A stretch of DNA of 64,000 nt from an uncultured Dorea sp. Its GTDB lineage: Bacteria; Bacillota; Clostridia; Lachnospirales; Lachnospiraceae. Positions 24,363 through 31,734 of this stretch are shown here, in pieces (the stretch's first letter is position 1; each line of letters starts with the position of its first letter). The DNA lies in contig CAJTVU010000004.1 of the NCBI GenBank assembly GCA_910580235.1, positions 248,001 to 312,000 of the forward strand, read 5' to 3'. A program made the position numbers and the translations under genes. The notes beneath the pieces were generated by a model. That model was given only the letters and a program-made list of their open reading frames with translations. It had not been told where the DNA came from and ran no database searches.

Positions 24363-24836
24363 CTACTTTCTATAAATTTGCAAATTTATCATAGAGACTA
24401 TCTCTTTTTGTATTGCTTCAACTTCCTCAATTCTGACCATTCCAATATTATTCCTTAGCAATTTATAATCAATATCTTGAAATAGTCTTTCCAGCAATTT
24501 ATTTACTTCCGGGGACGCCCCCATCGAAGCTATAGCCAGAGACTGAGCATCGAACTGCTCTAATATTTCTTTTAATTCATTTTCTGGGATTATAGATATT
24601 TGTTCAAAATCAGATATTCTTTTAGCCTGTATAGACGGCTCTAAAATCTCGTTTATTGTAAGCCCATATAATTTGGAGATTTTTAGCAGAACCTCTAAAT
24701 CAGGAACGGCTGTTCCTGTTTCCCATTTTGAAACTGCTTGTCTGGATATATCCAATTTTTTCGCTAATTCCTCTTGTGTATAATTATAGTTTTTGCGTAA
24801 CAATTGTAAATATCTTGAAATTATTTTAGTATTCAT
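24363..24836 (-). CDS. XRE-family HTH regulator
   Basis: A 157-residue protein with an N-terminal Cro/CI-type helix-turn-helix (about 10-64; TQEELAKKLDISRQAVSKWETG is the recognition region) and an uncharacterised helical C-terminal half. Its base composition is visibly more AT-rich than its neighbours, suggesting recent acquisition. AAGGAGG precedes the ATG and a TATAAT lies about 20 bases further. It may control the RND pump or the decayed gene beside it; the sequence does not say which. Confidence 0.85.
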   Translation of the reverse strand: MNTKIISRYLQLLRKNYNYTQEELAKKLDISRQAVSKWETGTAVPDLEVLLKISKLYGLTINEILEPSIQAKRISDFEQISIIPENELKEILEQFDAQSLAIASMGASPEVNKLLERLFQDIDYKLLRNNIGMVRIEEVEAIQKEIVSMINLQIYRK

Positions 24837-24890
24837 AAAAATATCCTCCTTTTTGTATTATAAAATATATAAGGAAAAGAAAAAAGAAAT

Positions 24891-25121
24891 TTAAAAGCGC
24901 AAAAAAGCAACCACGAGCTGCATAACCATACTTAGCAAATATCTACCTCCTGTTTCCTCAACGATCGTCTTTTCCATTTCATAGATCCCAAATAGTATTA
25001 CAAATCCGTAGATGTCCAGCGGCAGATATGCTATACTATGAGCTGTGCTATACCGTAGATACCGTCCATATCCCTGCTTGCTTATTCTCAGCGCGCAAAG
25101 GTATATTACCAGCAGAAACGC
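24891..25121 (-). pseudogene. Remnant of a membrane-protein gene
   Basis: The interval between the XRE gene and the SDR contains an open minus-strand frame of 77 codons, from just after a TGA at 25122-25124 to a TAA at 24891-24893, without a plausible start. It translates to alternating hydrophobic and charged stretches, including LPLDIYGFVILFGIYEMEKT and LLSMVMQLVVAFLRF. This looks like the tail of an inactivated membrane protein. Family not recognised; chance openness cannot be excluded. Confidence 0.35.
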
Positions 25122-25146
25122 TCATATTACCGGAGGAGGTTTTATC

Positions 25147-25869
25147 ATGAAATATGTTCTTGTCACCGGAGCGTCAAGAGGCATCGGGAAAAGCACTGCT
25201 CGTCTCTTTGCCCGGAAAGGATATCATGTATTTTTAAACTGTAATCAGTCTGTCAGCCAACTAGAAGAAGTAAAAGCGCAGATTGAAGCCGATGGCGGAT
25301 CCTGCTCTCTCACAACGGGAAATGTCGGGAATCCCGACGATGTGAAGCATATATTTGAAACAATCAGCAAAAGCTGCGATGCCCTGGATGTTCTTGTCAA
25401 CAATGCAGGAGTCGCCCACATTGGGCTTCTAATCGATATGACGGATGAAGAATGGGCGCACGTCATACAAGCAAACTTGTCTTCCGTCTTCTACTGCTGC
25501 CGCGCCGCCATTCCAGGGATGATCGGCAGGAAGCACGGGAAGATCATCAACATCTCCTCTATATGGGGGACTGTAGGCGCATCTTGTGAAGCGGCTTACT
25601 CTGCATCGAAATCCGGTGTGCACGGACTTACGAAAGCACTGGCCAAAGAACTGGCTCCAGGCAACATTCAAGTTAACGCCCTGGCCTGCGGCGTCATTGA
25701 CACAGATATGAACAGACAGCTAAGCGAAGAAGAACGAAAAGAGCTGGAATACCAGATTCCTGCCGGACGCTTCGGTACTGCAGAAGAAATCGCACAAATG
25801 GTGTGGGACATAGCAAACGCTCCAGAATATATGACCGGCCAGATCATTGGCATCGACGGAGGATTTTAA
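25147..25869 (+). CDS. Short-chain dehydrogenase; likely EF-P 5-aminopentanone reductase (YmfI-like)
   Basis: A 240-residue SDR with cofactor motif TGASRGIGKS (7-16), NNAG, catalytic Ser in NISSIWG and YSASKSG. The stretch HIGLLIDMTDEEW and the NISSIWGTVGASCE block resemble the Firmicute YmfI group that reduces the aminopentanone on elongation factor P; a FabG-like role is the alternative. The frame opens at 25045, but GGAGGAGG precedes ATG at 25147. The stop codon lies inside the left arm of a palindrome. Confidence 0.8.
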   Translation: MKYVLVTGASRGIGKSTARLFARKGYHVFLNCNQSVSQLEEVKAQIEADGGSCSLTTGNVGNPDDVKHIFETISKSCDALDVLVNNAGVAHIGLLIDMTDEEWAHVIQANLSSVFYCCRAAIPGMIGRKHGKIINISSIWGTVGASCEAAYSASKSGVHGLTKALAKELAPGNIQVNALACGVIDTDMNRQLSEEERKELEYQIPAGRFGTAEEIAQMVWDIANAPEYMTGQIIGIDGGF

Positions 25870-25958
25870 GAAGGGGACGTACGCTTTTGCGAAAAGCGTA
25901 CGTCCCCTTCTTAAAAATCGGGTGTCCCTTTTTTGAAAATCGGGTGTCCCTTTTTGAT
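25864..25958. repeat. GGGGAC palindrome with two GGGTGTCCC tails (3' of the SDR and MATE genes)
   Basis: A perfect 25-bp-arm hairpin (25864-25888 with 25892-25916) has the core GGGGACGTACGCTTTT and a three-base loop. Its outer arm, TTTTAAGAA/TTCTTAAAA, is specific to this locus. Two tails ATCGGGTGTCCC follow at about 25917 and 25940. It lies between convergent genes and may terminate both transcripts. Confidence 0.9.
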
Positions 25959-25961
25959 ATT

Positions 25962-27293
25962 CTAAGCGTAATGGTATTGTTTTCGTTTTACAATGAAAAA
26001 TATTACTGTTACTATAAGTGTCAGTGCTTCCGACACTGCTGCTGCCATCCAGATGCCGTCAATGCCAAGGATCAGCGGCAGGAAAAGCACTACCGTCACC
26101 TGGAACACCAGAGTCCGGAGAAAGGAGATAGCCGCAGACACTGCTCCATTGCTCAAAGCGGTGAAAAAAGCAGATCCGAAGATATTGAAGCCATTTATCA
26201 GAAATACCGGCGCATACAGCCGGAAACCATGAACCGTCATAACAAAAAGCGCTCCCTCATAACCTACAAATACCTGCGCCAGTGGAGCCGCAAGCGCCTG
26301 TGCCAGAACCGTAAGCGCCACGCCCCATACAGTGATAAGCTTCAGGCTCATTCGGAAGAGATTCTTAAGCTCACTGTGATTCCCTGCGCCATAATGATAT
26401 CCCACGATGGGCGCGCCACCGATAGAATACCCGAGGAAAATCGATATGAAAATGAAATTCACATACATGATCGTCCCATAAGCCGCTATCCCATTTTCTC
26501 CTGCAAACGCAAGAAGTTGAAAATTGTACAACATATTCACCACCGACATGGACAAGTTCGTCATCAATTCTGACGAGCCATTGGTACAAGCTTTCAGAAG
26601 AATACGCCCGTGAAAACAGAACCTTCCAAACCCCAGAAGGCTATTGTTCTTTCTAAAAAAATAGAAAATCGGGAACAGTCCGCCTATCATCTCGCTTATT
26701 ACTGTAGCCGCAGCCGCCCCTGCAAGCCCCCACTGAAAAACACTAATAAAAAGAAAATCCAGCAACATATTGTTGGCCCCGGCCGCTATCATCACATAAA
26801 GCCCCAGTTTAGGCTTCTCTGCCGTTACAAAAAAACTCTGAAAGACATTCTGCAGCATGAACGGCATTAATGAAATACACAAAATCCTTCCGTATATCAC
26901 ACAATTTTCTAAAAGCTCTCCTTCCGCTCCAAGAGCAAGGCTAATGGGGCGCATAAAAAGAAAGCCTCCGGTCGCTATTACTGCTCCTCCAACAGCTGTC
27001 ACGCAAACAAGCATGGAGAAATATTCATTTGCCTCTTCTTTCTTCCCTTCTCCCAAAGCCTTCGCCACGAGAGCGCTCCCGCCTGTTCCGATCATAAATC
27101 CGATAGCACTCGCCCCCATCAGAAACGGCATAATCAGATTAACCGCTGCAAACGCCGTTTTGCCCACAAAATTGGACACAAAAAGCCCGTCCACCACACT
27201 ATAGATAGACGTAAAAATCATCATAATAATAGACGGCATAACAAACCGCATTAATTTCCCATAAGTAAAATGATCTGATAACTGAATCCTCAT
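25962..27293 (-). CDS. MATE-family multidrug/Na+ antiporter
   Basis: About 443 residues with twelve hydrophobic segments; the start RFVMPSIIMMIFTSIYSVVDGLFVSNFVG and the internal GxxxVGYxYGA-type segment (PIVGYHYGAGN) are MATE signatures. It would export cationic compounds using an ion gradient. The frame runs back to 27446 through a repeat element, but those first 51 residues are repeat-derived; ATG at 27293 (MRIQLSDHFTYG) with GGGGAC in front is more credible. The gene is bracketed by two inverted repeats. Confidence 0.9.
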   Translation of the reverse strand: MRIQLSDHFTYGKLMRFVMPSIIMMIFTSIYSVVDGLFVSNFVGKTAFAAVNLIMPFLMGASAIGFMIGTGGSALVAKALGEGKKEEANEYFSMLVCVTAVGGAVIATGGFLFMRPISLALGAEGELLENCVIYGRILCISLMPFMLQNVFQSFFVTAEKPKLGLYVMIAAGANNMLLDFLFISVFQWGLAGAAAATVISEMIGGLFPIFYFFRKNNSLLGFGRFCFHGRILLKACTNGSSELMTNLSMSVVNMLYNFQLLAFAGENGIAAYGTIMYVNFIFISIFLGYSIGGAPIVGYHYGAGNHSELKNLFRMSLKLITVWGVALTVLAQALAAPLAQVFVGYEGALFVMTVHGFRLYAPVFLINGFNIFGSAFFTALSNGAVSAAISFLRTLVFQVTVVLFLPLILGIDGIWMAAAVSEALTLIVTVIFFIVKRKQYHYA

Positions 27294-27385
27294 AACAGTC
27301 CCCTGCCTGATAACCCTTGCTATTCTTACATTCACAAAGCATATTATAACCCAATCTTCTATCAATGCCAAGTAGGTATATCCAG

Positions 27386-27446
27386 TTGGGGACACCCGAT
27401 TTGCCAGTTGGGGACGTACGCTTTTGCAAAAAGTGTACGTCCCCAA
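27386..27446. repeat. GGGGAC palindrome with tail, upstream of the MATE gene
   Basis: TTGGGGACGTACGC...GTACGTCCCCAA (27408-27446) is a near-perfect hairpin; the tail GGGGACACCCGATTT (27388-27402) points leftwards. It is the same element as at 25864-25958 in the opposite orientation, so the MATE gene has inverted copies on both sides, tails inward. Confidence 0.88.
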
Positions 27447-27466
27447 TCACACATCAGGAGAAGATA

Positions 27467-28765
27467 TTATTCTGCATCGCTAAACTCGTAGCCGTGCTTT
27501 TCGTTATATTTTTTGATGATAAAATAAATCGGTACGATGACTACCAGAGCTCCCAGCCCGATCGCCAGCTTAACCAGATCCGAATTGTAAAGAAGCCAGA
27601 TGCTAACCAGTATAGCTACGATCGGAATCGTATATCCAAAGGGCACTTTGAATGTGGACTCCATCCCTCTGCGCCTGAATACGATAATGGACAGGCATGT
27701 AGGAATGTACTGCGTAAATCTGGAGATCACGCTGATCGCAGCAAGCTGGGTAAAGCTTCCCGAAAGAGCCAGCGGGATCACAAGCGCCGCAGAGATTACA
27801 ATTGCCACAACAGGAGTCCCCCGCTTGCTCATCTTTTTCACAATAGGAGGAAGCATCCCTCTTTCTCCCAGAGCCAGACATCCGCGGGGAACGAAAATCG
27901 AATTTGCCGCATTAATGCCTCCGATAGAAATCAACGTCCCGACTGTTACAAGCGTACCTCCGGCGCTTCCCATAAATGTAGACATTGCATCTACCACCGG
28001 GGTCTCTGACCCAGAAAGATTACTCCCGAGAATCCCGATACTTACAAACTGAAGCAGGATATAGATCAAAGAGACGCATCCGATCGCTACTGCAATAGCA
28101 ATAGGAAGATTCTTCTTCGGATTATCCATTTCTTCAGAGGCTCCGGCAATCGCTTCAAAGCCTGTGAAAGCATAAAAGATAAGTATCGACGCCTCAGCAA
28201 AAGTAGCAGTAGACATGCTCTCCGGGACAATGGGCTGAAAATTGCTTCCTTTGATGAAAAAGATGCCCGCTACAATGAAGATAATGATAGGAGCCAGCTT
28301 GCCCACAGTCGCCACATTATTTACATATTTCGCAACATCAATTCCTATATAATTTACCAGGCTCAAAACAACGATCAGACCCACAACGACAGCATTCCGC
28401 ACAGGCCCCTCCGAAGCTTCCGGGAAGATAGCCGCCAGCGCAGTCACAAAACCTACCGCCATGGTCGCCCAAGCTATGAGCTGCACCACATATTTCATAA
28501 AACCGACTTCAAAACCGACAAAGTTCCCAAAGGCTTCTTTTGCATAAATGTAAGCAGCTCCGTTTGATTTGAACAGGCCGGCAGCCTCCGCAAAACAGAG
28601 GGCCAGAGAGCCTGCAAGAAGTGTAATGAACAAAAACACAAACAAACTGCTAGTTCCCACAAGCTTATATGCATTCCCCGGCAGAAGAAAGATTCCCGAA
28701 CCGATGATCGCGTTCATACCAAGCAGGATAATACTGATAAGACCGAATTTCTTTTTATTTTCCAT
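27467..28765 (-). CDS. APC-family amino-acid permease
   Basis: A 432-residue transporter with about twelve hydrophobic helices. The first helix has GMNAIIGSGIFLLPG, the substrate-binding unwound segment of APC permeases, and FTGFEAIAGASEEMDNPKKN is the conserved TM6 region. Third gene of an operon behind a gamma-glutamyl hydrolase and a desulfidase-like gene, so it may import a cysteine- or glutamyl-containing compound; substrate not readable. Confidence 0.9.
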   Translation of the reverse strand: MENKKKFGLISIILLGMNAIIGSGIFLLPGNAYKLVGTSSLFVFLFITLLAGSLALCFAEAAGLFKSNGAAYIYAKEAFGNFVGFEVGFMKYVVQLIAWATMAVGFVTALAAIFPEASEGPVRNAVVVGLIVVLSLVNYIGIDVAKYVNNVATVGKLAPIIIFIVAGIFFIKGSNFQPIVPESMSTATFAEASILIFYAFTGFEAIAGASEEMDNPKKNLPIAIAVAIGCVSLIYILLQFVSIGILGSNLSGSETPVVDAMSTFMGSAGGTLVTVGTLISIGGINAANSIFVPRGCLALGERGMLPPIVKKMSKRGTPVVAIVISAALVIPLALSGSFTQLAAISVISRFTQYIPTCLSIIVFRRRGMESTFKVPFGYTIPIVAILVSIWLLYNSDLVKLAIGLGALVVIVPIYFIIKKYNEKHGYEFSDAE

Positions 28766-28779
28766 TAGTTTTCCTCCTA

Positions 28780-29505
28780 TTATCTACATTTGTCAGCAAA
28801 TGACTGAAACAGCTGAAGCATTATCTTATTGTCATATTTTGCCATCATCTCAGGATGCCATTGGACGCCGCATATAAAGCTGCCGTTGATCCGCTCAATG
28901 CCCTCGATCACCCCGTCATCTGCGCTCGCAGTGACTCGAAATCCCGAAGCCACCGCCTTTATGCTCTGGTGATGGAAGGAGTTTACCATTGCCTCTTCCC
29001 CCAGCGCGCTTTCCAGAAAAGAGCCTCCCTCTACACCTATCTTATGGGTCGCATCGTACCTGGGAGCCTGCTGCATATGCTGGAAACAAGGCTTCATCTG
29101 AGAGCCGATATCCTGACAGAGCGTGCCGCCAAAGGCGATATTGATTGCCTGCATCCCTTTGCAGATGCCAAAAATAGGGATAGAAAGCTCATCGCCCGCC
29201 TGTATGACAGACAGATAGAAACGATCCACCTCGCTCATCGTAAAACCCTGCTGCAAAAGGGGCTGTTCGCCGTACAGAAGAGGATCAATGTCCCAGCCTC
29301 CGGAGAGGACAATACCGTCAAGCCCCTCCACCTGGGCCTTCACATCCTCAAGATCTGAAAGGACCGGGAGCATCACCGGGATGCACCCCGCTTTCTCCAG
29401 GCTTTCCACATAGTCATTGTTGACATATGCCCGATAGATCCCCGGCATCATACCGGAGTCCATGATCAAAATGTTTGCGGCTATGCCGATCTTTGGTTTC
29501 TTCAT
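28780..29505 (-). CDS. Gamma-glutamyl-gamma-aminobutyrate hydrolase-type class I glutamine amidotransferase (peptidase C26)
   Basis: A 241-residue PuuD-like hydrolase. The nucleophile is C115 in GICKGMQAIN, with H217 and E219 in GVQWHPE completing the triad; SGGWDIDP is the oxyanion-side block. It cleaves gamma-glutamyl amide bonds. It lies 15 bases before the permease and 30 after the desulfidase-like gene, in a putative gamma-glutamyl-compound catabolic operon. Confidence 0.9.
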   Translation of the reverse strand: MKKPKIGIAANILIMDSGMMPGIYRAYVNNDYVESLEKAGCIPVMLPVLSDLEDVKAQVEGLDGIVLSGGWDIDPLLYGEQPLLQQGFTMSEVDRFYLSVIQAGDELSIPIFGICKGMQAINIAFGGTLCQDIGSQMKPCFQHMQQAPRYDATHKIGVEGGSFLESALGEEAMVNSFHHQSIKAVASGFRVTASADDGVIEGIERINGSFICGVQWHPEMMAKYDNKIMLQLFQSFADKCR

Positions 29506-29535
29506 TTTTCCCTCCTTCTCTTCTATGAATAAAAC

Positions 29536-30807
29536 TTATACCTTTGTTTTTCCTATCATAAGATTTAATATTTCAATATCCGTCTGCCTCATCCCCTCTC
29601 TCCCAACATGGCCTACTGCTTTCACCGTAGCCTCCGCCGACTCCATGACCAGACCGTCTCCCGCCTCAAAGCGGATTCTTTTCATTGCCATCTCGTGGCC
29701 GAGAAAGGCTGCCTGAAGAGCAGAATAAATTTTGGCCGCGCAGCTTGGCTTCGCTCCGTCACACACCATTCCCCCGATATTGGCGATGGTATTGACAACC
29801 GTATCCTCAATCTGTTCCACCGTCCCGCCTTCCAGATATGTAATGGCCGCGCCCGAAGCCGCAGCAGCGCACACGACTCCGCAGTACGCGGACAGAGCGC
29901 CGATATACCGCTTCTGATCCTGAGCGATTAAATTAGATACGCACAATGCCCGGTACAGCTGCTCTTCTGATTTTCCGGTTGAATAGGCATATTCGATGAC
30001 CGGGAGGGAACAGGTCATCCCCTGATTGCCGGAACCAGAGTTAATGATTACCGGAAGAGGGCATCCGCTCATTCTCGCATCGGAGCCTGCCGCCGCACGG
30101 GAGATCGCTTTCCAGCGTACATCCTCCCCCTGTCTTCTTGCAAAATGCCCGATCCCTGCGCCCCACGGCTTTTTCAGTCCCTCTTCGGAGATCGCGTAGT
30201 TACACTGTATCTGCCGGCTCAGTATATCTTTGACGTCCTCGATGCTCACTTCATCTGCAAAAGCGACAATGTCCTTTATATTCAGCGAGGATTTATCCGT
30301 CTGGTGATCTTCGTATGTCTGGCTGTCCTTATAGATCACTTTTCCGTTACGCATAATGTATGTAATGTTCGTGTGCTTATGTTCCAGCCGGACAGAAGCC
30401 TTATTGCCGCCTCCTTCCGCCCGGACTTCTATAAACAAGTTCGCAGCCCCCTCTTTCAGCGAACAGGTGCAGAATCCTTTTTTGATCAGTTCCTTTGTAT
30501 ACCTTCTATCCTCATCCGTAATATTCTGAAGGACTTCCAGCACTTTCTCAGGATCGCCGCCTGTAGCTCCAAGGACCACTGCCGCCTCGATTCCTTTCAG
30601 GCCGCCGGAGTTCGGCACTGTCACACCCTTGACGTTTTTAATGATATTCCCGCTGCACAGCGCCTCTACCTTTTCCGGAAATACCCCCAGTGTCTCTCTG
30701 CATTTTGCGGCAGCGTAGGCAAGAGCGATCGGTTCCGTACAGCCCAGCGCCGGAACGAGCTCCTGTTTCAAGATATGCAAATAATCCTGATATAACTTCC
30801 TCTCCAT
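29536..30807 (-). CDS. UPF0597 / L-cysteine desulfidase-type (CyuA-like) Fe-S lyase
   Basis: About 423 residues of the serine-dehydratase-like UPF0597 family. C23 in ALGCTEPIALA and the pair in GGMVCDGAKPSCAAK are expected [4Fe-4S] ligands; SGSGNQG is the conserved glycine-rich loop. Members degrade cysteine to pyruvate, ammonia and sulfide, though serine-type substrates are possible. ATG at 30807 has GAAGGAG; the frame extends to 30843. First gene of the operon, under an operator-overlapped promoter and divergent from a GntR regulator. Confidence 0.87.
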   Translation of the reverse strand: MERKLYQDYLHILKQELVPALGCTEPIALAYAAAKCRETLGVFPEKVEALCSGNIIKNVKGVTVPNSGGLKGIEAAVVLGATGGDPEKVLEVLQNITDEDRRYTKELIKKGFCTCSLKEGAANLFIEVRAEGGGNKASVRLEHKHTNITYIMRNGKVIYKDSQTYEDHQTDKSSLNIKDIVAFADEVSIEDVKDILSRQIQCNYAISEEGLKKPWGAGIGHFARRQGEDVRWKAISRAAAGSDARMSGCPLPVIINSGSGNQGMTCSLPVIEYAYSTGKSEEQLYRALCVSNLIAQDQKRYIGALSAYCGVVCAAAASGAAITYLEGGTVEQIEDTVVNTIANIGGMVCDGAKPSCAAKIYSALQAAFLGHEMAMKRIRFEAGDGLVMESAEATVKAVGHVGREGMRQTDIEILNLMIGKTKV

Positions 30808-30851
30808 CTCTTTCTCCTTCTCATCTGTACTAAAGCACATCAAATACTATC

Positions 30852-30896
30852 ACTAGTATTATTTATAATAATACTAGTAGTATTATTATATGTCAA
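30852..30896 (-). promoter_or_regulatory. Promoter of the desulfidase-like operon overlapped by a perfect operator palindrome
   Basis: ACTAGTATTAT (30852-30862) and ATAATACTAGT (30868-30878) are exact inverted repeats with a five-base centre. Minus-strand -35 TTGACA is at 30896-30891 and -10 TATTAT at 30873-30868, 17 bases apart, so the palindrome covers the -10. A second, imperfect AATACTAGTAGTATT copy overlaps it. The likely ligand is the divergent GntR protein. Confidence 0.82.
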
Positions 30897-30955
30897 TTGG
30901 TACTATTACAACAAAATCAACACTGTATTTTCGACACATTTACCAAATTTCTCTA

Positions 30956-30984
30956 TTTACTTCTATTTAGATTTTTAGTATGAT
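30956..30984 (+). promoter_or_regulatory. Promoter of the GntR regulator gene
   Basis: TTTACT (30956-30961), 17-base spacer, TATGAT (30979-30984), about 50 bases before the start codon. Confidence 0.6.
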
Positions 30985-31037
30985 TACAGTATGAATAAGA
31001 AGCCCTACGACGTCTGTACGCATGCGGAGAATGTGAA

Positions 31038-31664
31038 ATGAGAGGAAAAAACCTGAAAGAAATCGTATATGATTCTATATTGGAAAGCATCTATTCTTCT
31101 GAATTCCGCCCAAATGAAATCATTACAGAGAGCGGGCTGATCAAAAAATACGGATTTAGCAAATCCCCTGTCAGAGAAGCTCTGACCGCCCTGTGCCATG
31201 AAGGCGTCCTCCGCAATATTCCCAGATGTGGCTATCAAATCATTGCTATGACTACAGAAGACGTAGAGCAGATGATGGAATACCGCCGGATTCTTGAAAC
31301 CGGCATGGTGCGGATAAACATGCCTCACATCACGGACAAGGATTTAAAAAAGCTGGAGGAGCTGGCTGTTTTATGCAACAAGGAGACCGAGGACGTTATG
31401 GAGCACTGGGTGTATAATGTAAATTTTCATCTTACCCTTGCCTCTGTTACGAAAAACGAGTATGTCACCACCCAGCTGAATAGCTGTATGTCCAGGCTCT
31501 GGAGGGCTTATGCCCAACTCCACTGGAATAAATGGAATCCTCACTTGTTTCCTGACGATATGAAATTCCATGACCAGATCATCGCCGCTCTGAGAAGGAA
31601 AAACCTGGAGGAAGTGGTCGCCTGCCTCGAAAAAGATTTGGAAGACTTTGGCCTGTCCTTCTGA
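31038..31664 (+). CDS. GntR-family regulator with FCD domain
   Basis: A 208-residue FadR-type regulator: winged helix in about residues 5-72 (SGLIKKYGFSKSPVREALTAL) and a helical FCD ligand domain after residue 80 with metal-site-like His and Asp residues. FCD regulators usually sense small carboxylic or amino acids. Divergent orientation and the perfect palindrome between the promoters suggest it controls the desulfidase / hydrolase / permease operon and is probably induced by its substrate. Confidence 0.9.
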   Translation: MRGKNLKEIVYDSILESIYSSEFRPNEIITESGLIKKYGFSKSPVREALTALCHEGVLRNIPRCGYQIIAMTTEDVEQMMEYRRILETGMVRINMPHITDKDLKKLEELAVLCNKETEDVMEHWVYNVNFHLTLASVTKNEYVTTQLNSCMSRLWRAYAQLHWNKWNPHLFPDDMKFHDQIIAALRRKNLEEVVACLEKDLEDFGLSF

Positions 31665-31681
31665 GGGATATGGCTTTAAAT

Positions 31682-31732
31682 TGTAAGATGGGGACGTACG
31701 CTTTTGCAAAAAGCGTACGTCCCCATCTTACA
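31682..31732. repeat. GGGGAC palindrome between convergent genes
   Basis: A perfect 24-bp-arm hairpin with a three-base loop: 31682-31705 and 31709-31732. The core GGGGACGTACGCTTTT is the same as at 25864, but the outer arm here is TGTAAGAT/ATCTTACA. It lies at the 3' ends of the GntR and FtsX-type permease genes and could terminate both. Confidence 0.92.
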
Positions 31733-31734
31733 TC

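Noticed and set aside
27294..27446. N-terminal extension of the MATE protein
   Set aside because: The extra codons read straight through a GGGGAC repeat, and a better start lies at 27293.
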